From a bacterium (GTDB taxonomy: Bacteria > Planctomycetota > UBA1135 > UBA2386): a DNA stretch of 64,000 nucleotides. This document shows positions 60,550 through 64,000 of the stretch, one piece after another (position 1 is the stretch's first letter; every line of letters starts with the position of its first letter). The position numbers were made by a program, and so were the translations under genes. The DNA is taken from positions 96,560 to 160,559 of the forward strand of contig JANSXC010000015.1 of assembly GCA_024743115.1 (NCBI GenBank), given 5' to 3'. A model generated the notes under the pieces. That model was not told the DNA's origin, did no database searches, and was given only the letters and a program-made list of their open reading frames with translations.

Positions 60550-63297
60550 CTACTTCTCGAGCCCCAGGACGCTGCGCCGCGTTGCGACGGCCGCCTTCTG
60601 CGCGTCCTCGTCCTTGCGGAGCTTGTGGATCTCGATCAGGTGCGTGTACCAGGCGTCGATCCAGCCGTGATGCCTCGCGGGGTCGTCGACCACGCTCGGG
60701 AGTGCGCGTTCGATGAGCGCTGCGGCCGCATCGAGCTCACCGCGGCGGGCCATCGGCAACCAGACGCAGAAGCCGGCGGACCACGTTCGCCAGTCACGTT
60801 CGCCGTACTTCGCGGCCCGTAGTGCCTGACACTCGCGGCCCGCGGCCTCGGCGTTCTCGAAGTCACCGTTGGCAATGCAGGCGTACGCCAGGCACTCGAG
60901 TGCGCGCGCCACCAGGAAGTGGTTCTCGCCGTGAATACTCCGTCGCATCGCCACGGCGCGTCGGGCCTGGGCGATGCGTTCGGGGCTGGAACGCTCCACG
61001 CCGTCGATCATTCCGAGGTGTTCGAGGGCCGCGGCGTGCTGCGGCGTCGGCTCGTTGCCGAGGCTTTCGAACGTGTTGCAGGCTTCTTCGAGGCGGGCGC
61101 GGGCTTCGCCGCGGCGCTGTGCGCTGGCGAGCGCTCGGCCGAACTCCGTTAGGCAGACGGCGAGGTCGACATGGGGTTCGTCGTGGATGCTGCGCAGCAG
61201 TTCTTCGGCTTCAGCGAACAACGTGAGCGCCCCTTCGAGGTCACCGGTGTCATGACGGACGGTCGCAAGGTTGTCGATCGCGAGTGCCAGTTTCGTGTGG
61301 GGGCGGTCTGCGAACACCTCGCGGTAGATCGTCAATGCCTCTTCGGCGGGGGCGATGGCCTCCCTTGCTCGATCGAGGCGCTGGAGCAGCAGGGCCTCGT
61401 TCTGCAGGGCGATCGCGAGAGCGACGGAGCGACTCGGTCGGCTGCGTTCGGCGGCGACCGTGGCACGCAGTACGGTGAGGGCCTCGTCGTGCCGTTCTCG
61501 TGCGTCGAGCACGCGTGCCAGCTCGTTCTGCAAATCGAGCGCGACCGGCAAACCCGGCGGCAGCGTGGCGAGTTCTTCGCGCAGTCGCGCCTCGGCCCAG
61601 GCCAGATCCCGGCGTACCGAGGTGAGCAATGGGCAGAGCGCCCGTAGCACCCGGCGGCGCAGTCGGCCATCCCGGTCGTGTTCTCGGTTGCACGATTCCC
61701 AGGCGCGTTGTCCGGCCGCGATCGCGTCATCGAGTCGGCTCTCGGACCTCAGGACCCAGCTTTCACCGAGAGCGAGCAGCGTCCGCTCGCGGTCACCGGT
61801 CAGTTCGCTCCGGAGCAGGGCAGCACGGGCCTGAGCGAGATGGTGGGCTGCGCGTTTCGACTGGCCCCGTGCATGCAACGGTTCGACGAGCAGGAGGTGG
61901 ACGTTGCCGCTCGCGAACGAATCGTCGCCGAATTCGGACTCGATCGTCTCGGAGAGTGCGTCGACGGTTTCTTCGAGGGTCGGCGAAGCGCCGCCGTGCT
62001 CCTCCGGAGTCGTGGCTGCCAGCAGACTGTGAACGAAGTCCACGGTGCGCGCCATCGCGCGCGCTCGGAGTTGTTCGCGGCTGGCGCTGACCTCGGCATC
62101 GGCTTGCGCACTCTGCGAACGACCGCGTTCGACGAGTGCCCAGGCGAGGCCGAGCGTCAGCGTCAGGACGACGGCGGCCACCGCGGTGCAGAGTCCGCGA
62201 TGGCGTTGCACGAACTTGCGGACCTGGTAGGTGCGGCTCGGTGCGCGGGCCGCGACTGGTTCGTTCGCCAGGAAGCGACGTAGGTCGCGGGCCATGGCGT
62301 TGGCGTCGGCGTAGCGTCGTGCGGCGTCGCGATCGATGGCTTTGCCGATCAGCAGGTCGACGTCGCCGCGCAGTGGGGGCACGACCTTGCCGAGGGATTC
62401 GGGCTCGCATTCGACGAGGGTGCGGAGGGCGTTTGGCAGAGAGGTGTCCGGGACCGCGATCGGGAGCCGGCCCGAGAGCATCTCGTAGCCGATGACGCCG
62501 AGCGCATAGACGTCACTGCGGGCATCGGTCGACGGGGCATCCGCGTCGATCGCGAGTTGTTCCGGTGCCATGTAGGCGAGCGTGCCGAGCACCTGGCCGG
62601 TGCGGGTCAGCAAGCTGTGCGACTGCGCGTCGTCGTGGCGCGCGATGCCGAAATCGAGCACCTTGGGCGTGCCGTCGTGCTGGACCAGGACGTTCTGCGG
62701 CTTGAGATCGCGGTGTACGATCCGCTGGTCGTGGGCGTGGCCGACGGCATCGCAGACGGTGGCGAGCAATTCGAGCCGTTCGCGCACCGACAGGTTGTGC
62801 TGCCGGCAGAACGCGTCCAGATGTACGCCGTCGACGCGTTCCATGACGAGGTAGGGCACGCCCCCGAGTGCCGCGGTGTGGCCGCAGCCGTGGACCTGCG
62901 CGATGCCGGGGTGGGAGAGTCGGGCGAGGGTTGCGGCCTCGCGCTCGAGTCGCCGCTGGCTGTCGGCGTCACCGCGGCCCAGCGGCAGCGTCTTGATCGC
63001 GACCCGGCGCTTCGGCGTGGCCTGCTGCGCTTCGTAGACGACGCCCATCCCGCCGCGGCCGAGCTCGCTCAGGATCCGAAACCCGTCGAATTCCAGGCCG
63101 ACGACCCGCGGGTCGCTCGTGCCGGTGGCGACTGCCAGCGGGTCGCGATCGTCGAGGTCGTCGTGGGCGTCGAGCAGGCGCTCGATGCGGGCTCGCAGTG
63201 CTGGCGGCTCGATGTCGGCGACGAATGCCGCGCGTTCCGCGTCGGTTTTCTCGAGCGCCGCGAGGAACAGTTCCATCTCGGTCGGGCCGGCGCTCAT
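60550..63297 (-). CDS. Membrane Ser/Thr protein kinase with tetratricopeptide-like C-terminal region
   Basis: The ATG at 63297 overlaps the stop of the sigma factor gene (ATGA). The 915-residue protein has a Pkn2-type kinase domain at about 70-345: GRGGMGVVY (80-88), the ATP-binding Lys102, HRDLKPQN with Asp197, DFG at 215-217 and YMAPEQ. A single transmembrane helix (about 369-389) separates it from a long extracytoplasmic region rich in helical pairs typical of tetratricopeptides (about 480-890). The N-terminal 65 residues show the acidic-helical leader common in planctomycete kinases. It probably phosphorylates a cytoplasmic target in response to an extracytoplasmic signal; the cotranslated sigma factor is the obvious candidate. 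Confidence 0.94.
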   Translation of the reverse strand: MSAGPTEMELFLAALEKTDAERAAFVADIEPPALRARIERLLDAHDDLDDRDPLAVATGTSDPRVVGLEFDGFRILSELGRGGMGVVYEAQQATPKRRVAIKTLPLGRGDADSQRRLEREAATLARLSHPGIAQVHGCGHTAALGGVPYLVMERVDGVHLDAFCRQHNLSVRERLELLATVCDAVGHAHDQRIVHRDLKPQNVLVQHDGTPKVLDFGIARHDDAQSHSLLTRTGQVLGTLAYMAPEQLAIDADAPSTDARSDVYALGVIGYEMLSGRLPIAVPDTSLPNALRTLVECEPESLGKVVPPLRGDVDLLIGKAIDRDAARRYADANAMARDLRRFLANEPVAARAPSRTYQVRKFVQRHRGLCTAVAAVVLTLTLGLAWALVERGRSQSAQADAEVSASREQLRARAMARTVDFVHSLLAATTPEEHGGASPTLEETVDALSETIESEFGDDSFASGNVHLLLVEPLHARGQSKRAAHHLAQARAALLRSELTGDRERTLLALGESWVLRSESRLDDAIAAGQRAWESCNREHDRDGRLRRRVLRALCPLLTSVRRDLAWAEARLREELATLPPGLPVALDLQNELARVLDARERHDEALTVLRATVAAERSRPSRSVALAIALQNEALLLQRLDRAREAIAPAEEALTIYREVFADRPHTKLALAIDNLATVRHDTGDLEGALTLFAEAEELLRSIHDEPHVDLAVCLTEFGRALASAQRRGEARARLEEACNTFESLGNEPTPQHAAALEHLGMIDGVERSSPERIAQARRAVAMRRSIHGENHFLVARALECLAYACIANGDFENAEAAGRECQALRAAKYGERDWRTWSAGFCVWLPMARRGELDAAAALIERALPSVVDDPARHHGWIDAWYTHLIEIHKLRKDEDAQKAAVATRRSVLGLEK

Positions 63298-63896
63298 TCC
63301 CCGGGTTCTCCCGGTCGACGAACGTCGCTGCTCTTGAGACGGTCATGGAGCCATGCCCGCGCGAAGGCCCAGCTCCGTTTTACCGTGGGCGCCGATCGCC
63401 CCAGGGCGCGGGCCGTCTCTTCGACCGTGAGGCCGGCGAAGTAGCGCAGCTCGACGACCTGCGCGACTTCGGGCGCGGTCTCTTCGAGCTTCTCCAGTGC
63501 CTCGTGCAACTGCAGGACGGCGAGGTTCTCGATCGGACGGTCGGCCGCCCCGTGGGCGTCGTCGAGCGTGACTCTGAGCAGGTGGCCGGCGCGCCGTTGC
63601 GCCTTGCGGCTGCGGGCGTGGTCGACGAGTACGCGTCGCATCGCGCGCGCCGCGGCGCCGAAGAAGTGCGCGCGGCGTTCGAACTCAGCGTTGGCGTCCG
63701 GCCCTGCGAGCGACAGCCAGGCGTCATGCACGAGGATGGTCGCCTGCAGCGAAGAACCCGGATCTTCACGGCGAAGCAGCCGGTCCGCCAGCTGGTGCAA
63801 TTCGCCGTAGACGCGCTCGAGCAGTAGCTCGGGCGCTTCGCGATCGCCGCGCGCCACGGCGTCGAGCAGCTCGGTGATGGGTCGTGGGCCCGCCAA
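63294..63896 (-). CDS. ECF-type RNA polymerase sigma factor
   Basis: The protein (200 residues from the TTG at 63896) matches the planctomycete-type ECF group: ITELLDAVARGDREAPELLL at the start, region 2 with LQATILVHDAWLSLAG and FFGAAARAMRRVLVDHARSR, and region 4 with EVAQVVELRYFAGLTVEETARALG followed by SAPTVKRSWAFARAWLHDRL. TTG at 63896 puts the start close to the conserved first helix, but a GTG at 63968 is also in frame and would add 24 residues with no known role. The end of the window is 104 bases away, so a promoter could lie just upstream (note the AT-rich TTAAAAACAA at 63977-63986 on the opposite reading). It is coupled to the kinase gene. Confidence 0.9.
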   Translation of the reverse strand: MAGPRPITELLDAVARGDREAPELLLERVYGELHQLADRLLRREDPGSSLQATILVHDAWLSLAGPDANAEFERRAHFFGAAARAMRRVLVDHARSRKAQRRAGHLLRVTLDDAHGAADRPIENLAVLQLHEALEKLEETAPEVAQVVELRYFAGLTVEETARALGRSAPTVKRSWAFARAWLHDRLKSSDVRRPGEPGE

Positions 63897-64000
63897 CAGA
63901 ACGGCCCACCACCCAACCGGATATCGTGGCAGGCGGCCCCCGCCCCCGAGCCCCCGGGGCGCGCGCACAGTCCCACGTTGTTTTTAACCCCCTCGGTCGC

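Overview
The window is a high-GC, gene-dense bacterial chromosome segment with no RNA genes, CRISPR array or insertion sequence that I could recognise. The gene content points to a marine-type Planctomycetota relative: a Ser/Thr kinase with tetratricopeptide-like tail coupled to an ECF sigma factor, many secreted PQQ-like beta-propellers, tandem sialate-esterase (SASA) domains, and very large secreted repeat proteins. This placement is an inference from gene families; no 16S or ribosomal marker is present.

Layout. (1) 1-942 is the 3' part of a PDZ protein; 1000-2022 is a secreted laminin-B-like protein. (2) 2145-9269 is a seven-gene minus-strand cluster of envelope proteins: alpha/alpha-toroid lipoprotein, small Cys-rich secreted protein, a C39-like domain without its catalytic Cys, a lipoprotein, a multi-module carboxypeptidase-regulatory-like protein and two membrane proteins. 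A perfect 12-bp hairpin follows the small-protein gene. (3) 9270-9992 is a gene-poor stretch holding a broken ECF sigma fragment. (4) 9993-36050 is an almost uninterrupted minus-strand run of eighteen genes: nine PQQ-like propeller proteins (one fused to a parvulin-type prolyl isomerase, one carrying EF-hands, one with Ig-like and LamG-like domains), a MacB/LolCDE-type ABC transporter, an EamA-like protein, a GT4 glycosyltransferase, an acid-to-alcohol reduction trio (LuxE/PaaK-like ligase, aldehyde dehydrogenase, Fe-alcohol dehydrogenase) and a Na+/solute symporter with its small DUF3311 partner. (5) 36131-49019 has mixed strands: tandem SASA esterase, RraB-like protein, sortilin-like BNR protein, hotdog thioesterase, HemN/HemW-like radical SAM protein, halogenase-like flavoprotein, two more PQQ-like propellers and a TonB-dependent receptor between them. 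(6) 49053-55922 encodes two giant secreted proteins, a four-module beta-helix protein and an S8-type peptidase with three MAM domains. (7) 56081-58803 pairs a VIT/VWA protein ending in a GlyGly-CTERM-like tail with a rhombosortase-like rhomboid protease. A sigma-54 activator is divergent from it, with an operator-like dyad between. (8) 60550-63896 is an ECF sigma factor/kinase operon.

The common theme is export and envelope building: most products carry signal peptides, lipoboxes or C-terminal anchors. Translational coupling by ATGA/GTGA overlaps is very frequent. The strongest candidates for something undescribed are the VIT/VWA-rhombosortase pair (56081-58803), the 2145-9269 small-protein cluster, and the large run of propellers embedded with an acid-reduction module.
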